Notes: generated by a model not told the origin, from the letters alone. DNA of 8,317 nucleotides from Clostridia bacterium (GCA_017469605.1 JAFUGB010000016.1:1-8317); one strand, 5' to 3'. Positions 1 through 6,008 are shown, counted from the stretch's first letter. Made by a program: numbers and translations.

Positions 1-88
1 AGGAAAAATACATCATTCCGGTAAAAAGCAGCACGCATATCGTCAGCACCGCCATGATGGTGCGGGAAAACCTGGGCAGCCTACGCAT
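1..88 (-). CDS. Sensor histidine kinase, N-terminal fragment (runs off the window)
   Basis: Only the first 29 codons are present; the gene continues beyond position 1. The start is the ATG at 88-86, preceded by GGAGG at 99-95 with a 6-base spacer. This start overlaps the last codons of the response regulator gene (stop at 83-81) in another frame, which implies translational coupling. The peptide begins MRRLPRFSRT and is then hydrophobic from about residue 11 to 28 (IMAVLTICVLLFTGMMYF). This fits a positively charged cytoplasmic start followed by a first transmembrane helix. No kinase motif is visible, so the assignment is an inference. It rests on the position directly after an OmpR-type regulator, the overlap and the membrane helix; such regulators are usually encoded with their membrane kinase. 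Another membrane protein is possible but less likely. Confidence 0.7.
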   Translation of the reverse strand, partial: MRRLPRFSRTIMAVLTICVLLFTGMMYFS

Positions 89-776
89 TTGCAGCCTCCA
101 GCTTATACCCCACGCCGTAAACCGATTTAAGCTGCAGGCAGCTGTCCGCGGGAAGCTTTTTGCGGATGCGCTTCACCGAGGTGTCCACCACCCGGTCGTC
201 GCCGTCAAAATCGAAGCCCCAAATGGAATCCAGCAGCTGTTCCCGGGTAAATACCTGGCCCAGGTGCGCCGCCATCAGATGCAGTATTTCCACTTCCTTG
301 GGCGACATGACCACAGGGGCACCCGCCACCTGCACCTCATAACAGGCCAGGTTGATTTCGGTATTGCCCACGGTCAGCCGGCTTTTTTCCGGGGCGGTTT
401 CCAGCATATTCATCCGCCGGAAGATCACCTGGATGCGGCTCACCACCTCCCGGGGACTGAAGGGCTTAACGATGTAATCGTCGGCGCCCAGGGCGAAGCC
501 CAGCAGGCGGTCGGCCTCCTCGCCCTTGGCGGTGAGCATAATGACGGGCGCCATGCTGACGGCGCGGATATCGGCGCAGACCTGGGTGCAGCTGCGGCAG
601 GGCATCATCACGTCCAGGATCACCAGATCGGGCCGCAGGCGCGTAAAGGCTTCCATCACGTCGCTGCCGCGGAACACCGAATAGGTGTCAAACCCGTCCC
701 GCCGCAGGTACATGCGCAGCGATTCATGGATGCCCGGCTCATCGTCGGCAATCAGTATCAGCTTGTTGTGCGCCAT
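81..776 (-). CDS. OmpR/PhoB-family response regulator
   Basis: This 231-residue, two-domain DNA-binding regulator is expected to be phosphorylated by the kinase encoded just downstream. The receiver domain (about 5-120) shows the acidic pair D11/D12, the phosphoacceptor D55 in LVILDVMMP, T82 in MLTAK and K104 in DDYIVKPF. The C-terminal winged helix (about 133-228) has the family signatures SPKEVEILHLM, TREQLLDSIWG, VVDTSVKRIRKKL and SVYGVGYKLE. Length is normal. The start is the ATG at 776-774, with AAGGGGG at 791-785 and an 8-base spacer. The loop after D55 is unusual: PCRSCTQVC, with three cysteines at 60, 63 and 67. The small residue (normally Gly) of the common PGxxG-type loop is Cys. 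The gene follows the HU terminator; only a poor promoter (TATATT at 801-796, no good -35) is visible, so it may depend partly on read-through. Target genes and stimulus cannot be inferred. Confidence 0.93.
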   Translation of the reverse strand: MAHNKLILIADDEPGIHESLRMYLRRDGFDTYSVFRGSDVMEAFTRLRPDLVILDVMMPCRSCTQVCADIRAVSMAPVIMLTAKGEEADRLLGFALGADDYIVKPFSPREVVSRIQVIFRRMNMLETAPEKSRLTVGNTEINLACYEVQVAGAPVVMSPKEVEILHLMAAHLGQVFTREQLLDSIWGFDFDGDDRVVDTSVKRIRKKLPADSCLQLKSVYGVGYKLEAANA

Positions 777-802
777 CGGTTTTTCCCCCTTGCCTAATAT
801 AG

Positions 803-828
803 AAAAAACGCAGCAAACGCTGCGTTTT
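803..828 (-). terminator. Intrinsic terminator of the HU gene
   Basis: Read on the minus strand, a perfect stem GCAGC/GCTGC, extended by CG and A/T pairs (arms 828-819 and 814-805), closes a four-base loop and is followed by a run of six T. It begins 18 bases after the HU stop codon. It should end the HU transcript before the response regulator gene, although its A-rich left arm means it could act weakly in both directions. Confidence 0.85.
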
Positions 829-845
829 AAGGCTTATAAAATAAC

Positions 846-1121
846 TCAGGCGTTCACTTCGTCCTTCAGCGCCTTGCCAGCCTTGAAGGAAACAGCCTTG
901 GAAGCGGCGATTTCGATTTCTTCGCCGGTGCGGGGATTACGGGCGGTACGAGCGGCGCGCTCCTTCACCTCAAAAGCGCCAAAGCCCACCACGGCAACCT
1001 TTTCACCAGCCTTCAGCGCGGCGGCGATAGCATCAAAAGCGGCGTTGACGGCCTTGTCGGCATCCTTGCGGCTCAGTTCGGCATTCTTGGCGACGGCATT
1101 GATCAGTTCGGTCTTATTCAT
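846..1121 (-). CDS. hup: HU-family nucleoid DNA-binding protein
   Basis: This 91-residue histone-like protein works as a dimer that bends and compacts DNA. The whole family pattern is present: an N-terminal helical part starting [21 protein letters not shown], the core [15 protein letters not shown] at about 44-58, the DNA-embracing arm RNPRTGEEI at 61-69 with the intercalating proline P63, and the C-terminal helix [11 protein letters not shown]. Length matches HU exactly. The residue before RNP is Ala where many HU proteins have Gly. The ATG at 1121-1119 is preceded by AAAGGAGG at 1138-1131, 9 bases upstream. A near-consensus promoter lies at 1228-1201 and a terminator at 828-803, so the gene is a self-contained transcription unit, probably strongly expressed. 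HU versus IHF cannot be split by function here, but the sequence is of the HU type. Confidence 0.97.
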   Translation of the reverse strand: MNKTELINAVAKNAELSRKDADKAVNAAFDAIAAALKAGEKVAVVGFGAFEVKERAARTARNPRTGEEIEIAASKAVSFKAGKALKDEVNA

Positions 1122-1164
1122 GTTTGTTTTCCTCCTTTTATTCAGCGGATCGTTAGATTTTCAA

Positions 1165-1179
1165 CATCCCATTGGGATG
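1165..1179. repeat. Short palindrome in the HU leader
   Basis: CATCCC and GGGATG form a perfect 6-base inverted repeat around ATT, with two more pairs after one mismatch. It lies about 15-30 bases downstream of the predicted HU transcription start. It could be an operator or an mRNA hairpin in the roughly 70-base leader. It has no T-run and is not a terminator. Confidence 0.45.
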
Positions 1180-1200
1180 ATGCTTACACTCTCCTTAGTA

Positions 1201-1228
1201 AGTATACAGGGTTTTTTTCAATTGTCAA
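1201..1228 (-). promoter_or_regulatory. Sigma-A type promoter of the HU gene
   Basis: On the minus strand there is a perfect -35 box TTGACA (1228-1223), a 16-base spacer and a -10 box TATACT (1206-1201). The -35 box sits on the last two sense codons of mazG (CTT GAC AAT TGA). The predicted start is near 1194, giving a leader of about 70 bases. Confidence 0.85.
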
Positions 1229-2522
1229 GTTTTTCAGCGTCATTCCCTGACATTTTCCAGTTTTTTTCCGCTTCCTCCACCCGATCGATCATACGGCAAA
1301 GCAGAATCTGCATTTCCTCCTCGGCGCACAGGCCCTCCTTCCTCAGCTGCCGCACGCATTGAAGGATGCCGGCGGCCGGCAGGTCCCCGGGGATCAGGGC
1401 CTGGTCCAGCCCCAGCGTTTCCATTTTTTTCAGCAGCTTTTCGGCCCGGAGCAGACCGGGCAGCGCCTGGGACACATCCCGCAGCACGGCGGCCGCCGTG
1501 GTATTGCCCCGCTGGCGCTGCTTGAACGCCTCCCAGGAAGCCTCGGCGGCGGTATCGCCGCCGCCGGCGAAGATGCGCGGATGCCGGTCCATCATCTTCC
1601 GGCAGATATCGGTGGTCACATCGCTGAGCTCAAAGGTGCCGTACTGTGCGCCGATATCGCTCTGGAAGATCACCTGCAGCAGCACGTCGCCCAGCTCGTC
1701 GGCCACATGCTCCCAGTCCTCGCGATCCACGGCCTCGCTGACCTCATAGGCTTCCTCGATCAGGTACCGGCTCAGGGTGCGATGGGACTGCGCTCCATCC
1801 CAGGGACAGCCCTCCGGGCCCCGCAGGATGCGCAGCACCTCCACCAGGTCCCACAGGTCGTTGCGCCGCCGCTGCCTGAGCGGGATATTGGGAAGGTAAA
1901 CGGCGGTGGTATGATCATACCTGGGCTGGCGGTCAATTTCGCACAGCGGGACGCGGATGAAGGCGCGTCCCTCCTTTTCAGCGGGAGGGAAAAACAGCGC
2001 TTCCGCGTCATCGCCGTACCAGGGCGCCAGCTTCAGCTTGCATTCCCCCGCCAGCATGCGGGTATTCATTTCCACCACCAGCAGGGCGTCCTGGGTGGAA
2101 GGCACGCTCAGCCCGGTGGCCGATACCACGCGCACGGGCAGCCGCGCCCCGGCCGCCTGCAAAAGCGGCTGGGCAATGCCGCTGCCGCCGCATACCGTCA
2201 CCTGATCGGGATAGCGCTGCGCCAGCGCCGCCACCGTTTCATCGCTGAGGGCGTCCAGCACGGCGTATACTGTCTGGGCGCGGGCGGCGGCCTTTGCTAT
2301 TCTCTGCACTGCGGCCGCAATAAATTCGTCAAAATCCTCACATTCCTCGTGCAGCCCGTCCAGCGTTTCATAGGCGATGCCCTGTTGGGCAAGATAGCGG
2401 GCCGCGTCCACCTGGCCGGTGCGCAGCACCAGGCGTTTGGCTTTGCGGACGCGTTCCAGCGCGCCCAGCGTCAATTGCTCCCGGGGGCCGGGGCCCAAGG
2501 AAACCACAGTGATCTTTTGCAT
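1218..2522 (-). CDS. mazG: YabN-type fusion: tetrapyrrole-methylase-like domain plus MazG pyrophosphohydrolase
   Basis: This 434-residue protein has two parts. Residues 1-215 resemble the SAM-dependent tetrapyrrole methylase fold: VVSLGPGPREQLTLGA at the N-terminus, then the family-like stretches VVSATGL and DALLVVEMN. Residues 222-422 are MazG, which hydrolyses nucleoside triphosphates to monophosphate and pyrophosphate. Metal-binding residues are visible as GCPWD (238-242), EEAYE (256-260) and ELGD (276-279), followed by MDRHPRIF and a second-half start ALPGLLRAEKLLKKM. Two parts look decayed. The usual PGxP-like loop after VYAV is LDALSD, and the second MazG half lacks an obvious EExxE plus ExxD set. 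The protein is shorter than Bacillus YabN (about 490). The ATG at 2522 has AGGAG at 2532-2528 and lies 12 bases after the flippase stop, so the two genes are probably one operon. The likely active role is nucleotide clean-up; methylase activity is doubtful. Confidence 0.92.
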   Translation of the reverse strand: MQKITVVSLGPGPREQLTLGALERVRKAKRLVLRTGQVDAARYLAQQGIAYETLDGLHEECEDFDEFIAAAVQRIAKAAARAQTVYAVLDALSDETVAALAQRYPDQVTVCGGSGIAQPLLQAAGARLPVRVVSATGLSVPSTQDALLVVEMNTRMLAGECKLKLAPWYGDDAEALFFPPAEKEGRAFIRVPLCEIDRQPRYDHTTAVYLPNIPLRQRRRNDLWDLVEVLRILRGPEGCPWDGAQSHRTLSRYLIEEAYEVSEAVDREDWEHVADELGDVLLQVIFQSDIGAQYGTFELSDVTTDICRKMMDRHPRIFAGGGDTAAEASWEAFKQRQRGNTTAAAVLRDVSQALPGLLRAEKLLKKMETLGLDQALIPGDLPAAGILQCVRQLRKEGLCAEEEMQILLCRMIDRVEEAEKNWKMSGNDAEKLDN

Positions 2523-2534
2523 ACAAGCTCCTGT

Positions 2535-4145
2535 TCACCGCCAGATTTTCCGGCGGATCTTTGCGGGAATATCCTCTTTTTCAACAGCCCCGACGGCCAC
2601 GGCCAGCACGGCGTACAGCACCACGCCCACGGCCACGCAGGCGATCACCGCCAGCAGCAGCCGGGCGCGGCCCAGATGCAGGCAGCGGTCGGTAAACACG
2701 AACCGCCACAGCGCCCAAACGGCGGCGCCCATGGGCAGGGCGGCCAGCAGCGGCCGCAGCGCCACCGTTTTCCAGGGGATGCGCCCCGCGGCGTATTTGG
2801 CCACAAAATATAGATTGGGCGCCATGCTTACGGTATAGCACACCAGGCTGGCGATGGGTGCGCCGTGGATGTTGACGGAGGGGATGCCGATGAGCGTATA
2901 GTTAAGCGTTACCTTGCAGATCACCCCCGCCAGCAGCGTATACATGGGAATGCGCTGCTTGCCCGCGCCCTGGAGGATGCCGCTGGTGGCCTGCACCATG
3001 GTAAACAGCACAATGGTCAGGGCGCTGACCGTGAGCAGCTCCGCCGCCACATCCAGCTGCACCGGCGTATAGCGGCCCGAAGAGCCGTAGCACAGATACA
3101 GGATGGGCCGGGCCAGCAGGCTCATGCCAATGGAGCAAGGAAAGCCCACCACAGCGGCCACCCTGAGGCCGGTGCGGCTTTCCCGGGCCACATAATCGCT
3201 GTCTCCCCGGGCAACGCCGCTGGCAATATCGGGCACCAGATTGGTGCTCATGGCCATGGCCAGCGCCGTGGGCACGTTGATCAGCGTCAGCACCATACCA
3301 CTGTACAGGCCGTAGCGCACCAGCGCTTCGGCGCTTTCCATGCCGCCGCGCTCCATGAGCTGGGTGATCATAAAGCTGTCGATCAGGCTGGCCAGCGGCA
3401 CAATGCAGCCGCCCAGCGTAATGGGAATGGAAATGTACAGCAGCCGTTTGCCGATGGCGCGGCGGGATTCCGGCGGGATATCGGCCTGCTCCATGGCGTC
3501 AAACGCCGCGCGGCCGCGGGCCTTGGCAAAGACCATATAGGCCAGGGCGACGGCCTCCGCCATGCTGGTGCCCAGCAGCGTTCCAGCCGCGCCCATGCCC
3601 GGGCCCCCGCGCTTCATGCCCAGCACAGCCAGGGGCAGCGCCACAAACACCTTGCCCACCTGCTCGATCAGCTGGCTGATGGCGGTGGGCAGCATGCGGC
3701 GATGGCCCTGCATATAGCCCCGAAAAGCGCTCATGACGCATACCAGCACCACGCTGGGCGCAATGGCGATATAGCCCAGCCTTGTCTCAGGCGTGCCCAC
3801 CCGGCGGCTCAGGTAACCGCTGCCCAGTATCAGCAGCAGCGTCCCCAGAAAGCCCATCACGGCCAGCGCCGGCGCGGCAATGCCGAACACACGGCGGGCA
3901 TTGCGCGGATCATGCCGGGTAACATAATGGGAAACCATGCGGGAAATCGCCACCGGGATGCCCACGGTAAAAAGCGTGAGCATCATATTATAAGCGGTAT
4001 ACACCTTGGAATAAATGCCCAGGCCCTCGCCGCCGATATAATCGGCCAGCGGGATGCGGTACAGCACGCCCACCACCTTGCAGATCATGCCGGCCAGGCC
4101 CAATACCGAAATGCCGCCCACCAGCGACTTGCTCTTTTCCGACAC
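2535..4145 (-). CDS. yabM: SpoVB/YabM-like MOP-family lipid/polysaccharide flippase
   Basis: This is a polytopic membrane protein of 536 residues, close to the length of the family. Many hydrophobic segments are spread along the whole chain, consistent with about 14 transmembrane helices. Family-typical stretches are GVLYRIPLADYIGGEGLGIY and TVGIPVAISRMVSHY near the N-terminus, then SAFRGYMQGHRRMLPTAISQ and LIEQVGKVF. Later come a NVPTALAMAMSTNLVPDI segment and GILQGAGKQRIPMYTLL. Members flip lipid-linked precursors across the cytoplasmic membrane; SpoVB acts in spore cortex synthesis and YabM is a Bacillus relative. I choose the GTG at 4145-4143, because GGAGG (4156-4152) sits exactly 6 bases upstream; the frame could extend to a TTG at 4166, but that would place the Shine-Dalgarno inside the gene. 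It is followed by the YabN-type gene, the same order as yabM-yabN in Bacillus, which supports the YabM choice. The substrate is not shown by the sequence. Confidence 0.92.
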   Translation of the reverse strand: MSEKSKSLVGGISVLGLAGMICKVVGVLYRIPLADYIGGEGLGIYSKVYTAYNMMLTLFTVGIPVAISRMVSHYVTRHDPRNARRVFGIAAPALAVMGFLGTLLLILGSGYLSRRVGTPETRLGYIAIAPSVVLVCVMSAFRGYMQGHRRMLPTAISQLIEQVGKVFVALPLAVLGMKRGGPGMGAAGTLLGTSMAEAVALAYMVFAKARGRAAFDAMEQADIPPESRRAIGKRLLYISIPITLGGCIVPLASLIDSFMITQLMERGGMESAEALVRYGLYSGMVLTLINVPTALAMAMSTNLVPDIASGVARGDSDYVARESRTGLRVAAVVGFPCSIGMSLLARPILYLCYGSSGRYTPVQLDVAAELLTVSALTIVLFTMVQATSGILQGAGKQRIPMYTLLAGVICKVTLNYTLIGIPSVNIHGAPIASLVCYTVSMAPNLYFVAKYAAGRIPWKTVALRPLLAALPMGAAVWALWRFVFTDRCLHLGRARLLLAVIACVAVGVVLYAVLAVAVGAVEKEDIPAKIRRKIWR

Positions 4146-4151
4146 GGGAAA

Positions 4152-4156
4152 CCTCC
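4152..4156 (-). promoter_or_regulatory. Shine-Dalgarno that fixes the flippase start
   Basis: GGAGG on the minus strand, 6 bases before the GTG at 4145. It selects this GTG over the upstream in-frame TTG at 4166. An ATG at 4159-4157 overlapping the site is out of frame. Confidence 0.8.
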
Positions 4157-4179
4157 ATGCGCACAAAAATACATTTTAT

Positions 4180-4208
4180 ATTATACCGCAAAACAGGCCA
4201 AACGAAAA
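4180..4208 (-). promoter_or_regulatory. Probable promoter of the flippase-mazG operon
   Basis: A perfect -10 box TATAAT lies at 4185-4180 on the minus strand, in an AT-rich stretch. The best -35 at 17-base spacing is only TTTTCG (4208-4203), so the promoter is weak or needs help. The predicted start is near 4173, giving a leader of about 28 bases before the GTG start. It is back to back with the promoter of the small rightward gene. Confidence 0.5.
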
Positions 4209-4213
4209 GATGT

Positions 4214-4242
4214 TTGCAAAATTCCCGGTCCAAGCGTATAAT
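4214..4242 (+). promoter_or_regulatory. Sigma-A type promoter of the 74-residue protein gene
   Basis: TTGCAA (4214-4219), an optimal 17-base spacer and a perfect TATAAT (4237-4242). The predicted start is about 4249, so the leader is about 26 bases and carries the strong site AAAGGAGGAT at 4259-4268. Confidence 0.82.
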
Positions 4243-4274
4243 ATGCTAAACAATGCATAAAGGAGGATATCGCG

Positions 4275-4499
4275 ATGGATATCGAAAAAATCATCAACGA
4301 GGTACTGGCCAAGCTGAAGGTAGATGACAGCCTGAAGGCTTCCTTCCTGTCCGATCCCGTGGGCACGCTGGAAAAAACGCTGGGCATTGACCTGCCCGAC
4401 GAGCAGATCAGCCAGGTGATCGACGGCCTGAAGGCCAAGCTGGGCGAAGCCGCCGCCAGCGGCATCCTGGACAAGGTCAAGGGACTGTTTGGCAAATAA
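4275..4499 (+). CDS. Small helical protein of unknown function (74 residues)
   Basis: The ATG follows GGAGG (4262-4266) by 8 bases, downstream of a near-consensus promoter, so this is a real and probably well-expressed gene. I cannot name the family. The protein is charged, has no cysteine, tryptophan, tyrosine or histidine, and should be mostly helical. The stretch SLKASFLSDPVGTLEKTLG then IDLPDEQ (about 19-44) follows the pattern 'LxxDPxxxLxxxLGxxLP' seen in Nif11- and nitrile-hydratase-like leader peptides of ribosomal natural products. The C-terminus AAASGILDKVKGLFGK is a short amphipathic segment with net positive charge. There is no double-glycine cleavage site, core peptide rich in Cys/Ser/Thr, or modifying enzyme in the window. 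So the leader resemblance is only a hint. It stands alone between a divergent flippase gene and lysA. Codon use matches its neighbours, with no sign of recent transfer. Confidence 0.82.
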   Translation: MDIEKIINEVLAKLKVDDSLKASFLSDPVGTLEKTLGIDLPDEQISQVIDGLKAKLGEAAASGILDKVKGLFGK

Positions 4500-4510
4500 T
4501 TCCGGAATAT

Positions 4511-4560
4511 TCAAAAATCGCAAGGGATCCTTCGTTTCGCGCCCGGACAGCACGGCAGGG
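4511..4560. repeat. Possible degenerate copy of a dispersed intergenic repeat
   Basis: On the minus strand this stretch contains GCGAAACGAAGGATCCCTTG (4540-4521), preceded by TGTCCGGGC. From memory, this resembles a dispersed intergenic sequence of many bacterial genomes, whose mistaken translations read like CHPERSEGS (a 'CATCCTGAGCG ... GAAGGATC' type). Only one copy is in the window, so the repeat nature is inferred. Confidence 0.3.
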
Positions 4561-4606
4561 GCCGCCCGCCATCGCCGCTGTCCCGGACGGCGGGCGGCGG
4601 ACCCCT
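4545..4606 (+). terminator. GC-rich inverted repeats after the small gene, probable terminator
   Basis: CCGCCCGCC (4562-4570) pairs perfectly with GGCGGGCGG (4589-4597); after a four-base bulge AGGGG (4557-4561) pairs with CCCCT (4602-4606). TTATTT follows, a weak T-run, so termination of the rightward transcript is plausible. A second perfect 7-base pair, GGACAGC (4545-4551) with GCTGTCC (4577-4583), interlocks with the first. The two are either alternatives or the stems of an H-type pseudoknot. The rest of 4500-4706 holds the lysA promoter and no gene. Confidence 0.55.
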
Positions 4607-4665
4607 TATTTGCGCGCTCATCCTGATTAAATGCAAAATATATACCGTCCACCCCGGCCGAAATA

Positions 4666-4674
4666 TGGTACAAT
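4666..4674 (+). promoter_or_regulatory. Extended -10 promoter of lysA
   Basis: TGG TACAAT at 4666-4674 is an extended -10 element with a good -10 box. No convincing -35 exists at the right distance. The predicted start is near 4681, so the leader is only about 26 bases, too short for a lysine riboswitch or T-box. Confidence 0.6.
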
Positions 4675-4706
4675 GCATCGGAATTCGCCGCAAAGGATGA
4701 ATAGAA

Positions 4707-6008
4707 ATGCTGTATTCTGACAACCTTTCCATCAGCCCCGAAAACCACCTGCTGATCGGCAGCCATGACGCCGTGGCCCTGGCCCGGGAGTTCGGCACGC
4801 CGCTGTACGTGCTGGACGAGGACACGATGCGCCGGAACTGCCGCAAATACCGCGATCTTCTGCGGGAAAACTACCCGGGGCAAAGCCTGGCGCTGTTTGC
4901 CAGCAAGGCGCTGTGCACCCTGCATACCGCCCGGATAACGGCCGAGGAAGGGTTGGGGGCCGACGCGGTGAGCGGCGGCGAAATCTACACGCTGCACGCG
5001 GCGGGCTTCCCCATGGAGAAGGTATTCTTTCATGGAAATAACAAAACGCTCGAAGAGATCGCCCTGGCCATGGACTGCGGCACAGGCTATTTTGTGGTGG
5101 ACAACGCCGAGGAATTGCGGCGGGTGAACGCCGCGGCCAGGGCACGGAATAAGGTGCAGCCCATTTTGTTCCGCGTCAAGCCCGGCATCGACTGCCATAC
5201 CCATGAATACATCAAAACCGGCCAGATCGACAGCAAATTCGGCGTGGCCCTGGAAACAGGCGAAGCCTTTGAAATCCACAAAACGGCAGCTGCCCTGCCA
5301 AACGTCAGGGTGGAGGGCGTGCATTGCCATATCGGCAGCCAGATTTTTGAAATCGATCCCTTCTGTGAAGCCGTTCGGCGTGTGATGGCGCTGATCGCCT
5401 CCCTGCGGGACAGCCTGGGCATGGAAGCGCGCATACTCAACCTGGGCGGCGGCATTGGCATTCGCTATGGCACCCAGGATGATCCGCCGCCGCTGGCCGA
5501 TTATATTTGCCAGGTCACAGCCGCCATACAGGAAGAAGCCCGGCGGCTGGGCCTGTCCCTGCCCCTGCTGGTGCTGGAGCCCGGCCGCGCCATCGTCGGT
5601 CCGGCCGGCGTAACGCTGTATACCGTGGGCAGCGTCAAAAACATCCCCGGGGTGCGCACCTACGTGGCGGTGGATGGCGGCATGACCGATAATCCCCGTT
5701 ATATCCTGTACGGCGCGCGGCATCCTGCCCTGGTGGCCAACCGGGCCGGGGATCCGCCGGTCCGGGCCGTGACCATTGCGGGCAAATGCTGCGAATCCGG
5801 CGATCTGATCGCGGAGGGCATGCCGCTGCAGGCCGTTCAGCCCGGCGATATCCTGGCCGTGCTGGTCACCGGCGCGTATAATTATTCCATGGCCAGCAAT
5901 TATAACCGTCTCCCCCGTCCCGCCATGATCGCCCTGCGGGAAGATGAAAAAAAGCTCATCGTCCGGCGGGAAAGCTATGAAGATATAATCCGGAACGACA
6001 TCCTGTAG
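4707..6008 (+). CDS. lysA: Diaminopimelate decarboxylase
   Basis: This PLP enzyme (EC 4.1.1.20) removes CO2 from meso-diaminopimelate to give L-lysine, the last step of the pathway, in the cytoplasm. The 433-residue chain is of normal length and complete. Residues 30-280 form the alanine-racemase-like barrel. K67 in ALFASKALC is the PLP-binding lysine, GVHCHIGSQ (204-212) carries a conserved His, NLGGGIG (246-251) holds the phosphate, and EPGR (291-294) follows. The C-terminal barrel contributes C362-E363-S364-G365-D366 and the GAYNYSMASNYN stretch (389-400), which complete the dimeric active site. The ATG has AAAGGA at 4692-4697, 9 bases upstream. No lysine-responsive leader or clear terminator is visible, so transcripts may run into the thrS T-box region. 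It has no other lysine-pathway gene beside it here. Related ornithine/arginine decarboxylases lack this exact combination, so the call is firm. Confidence 0.97.
   Translation: MLYSDNLSISPENHLLIGSHDAVALAREFGTPLYVLDEDTMRRNCRKYRDLLRENYPGQSLALFASKALCTLHTARITAEEGLGADAVSGGEIYTLHAAGFPMEKVFFHGNNKTLEEIALAMDCGTGYFVVDNAEELRRVNAAARARNKVQPILFRVKPGIDCHTHEYIKTGQIDSKFGVALETGEAFEIHKTAAALPNVRVEGVHCHIGSQIFEIDPFCEAVRRVMALIASLRDSLGMEARILNLGGGIGIRYGTQDDPPPLADYICQVTAAIQEEARRLGLSLPLLVLEPGRAIVGPAGVTLYTVGSVKNIPGVRTYVAVDGGMTDNPRYILYGARHPALVANRAGDPPVRAVTIAGKCCESGDLIAEGMPLQAVQPGDILAVLVTGAYNYSMASNYNRLPRPAMIALREDEKKLIVRRESYEDIIRNDIL

Noticed and set aside
54..797. Long open frame on the plus strand opposite the response regulator
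   Set aside because: It is a shadow of the GC-rich regulator gene, with a His/Gly/Ala-rich product without domain pattern and no Shine-Dalgarno site.
777..824. Separate promoter for the response regulator
   Set aside because: TATATT exists at 801-796, but no acceptable -35 lies 16-18 bases upstream and it overlaps the HU terminator.
685..1362. Plus-strand frame of 225 codons across the HU gene
   Set aside because: It crosses the HU promoter, gene and terminator, is Ser/Ala-rich and of no recognisable family, and the minus-strand genes are unambiguous.
1359..2813. Plus-strand frame of 484 codons opposite mazG
   Set aside because: It mirrors the reading of mazG and the flippase, is His/Gln/Gly-rich and has no motif or ribosome-binding site.
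2865..4241. Plus-strand frame of 458 codons opposite the flippase
   Set aside because: His/Gln/Ala-rich shadow of a membrane protein gene; it also crosses the divergent promoter region.
4621..4706. Lysine riboswitch or T-box before lysA
   Set aside because: The leader is only about 26 bases from the predicted start and contains no T-box core or L-box features.
4176..5723. Minus-strand frame of 515 codons opposite lysA and the small gene
   Set aside because: It covers the stem-loop region, the lysA promoter and the small gene in one frame; composition is that of a shadow and lysA is certain.
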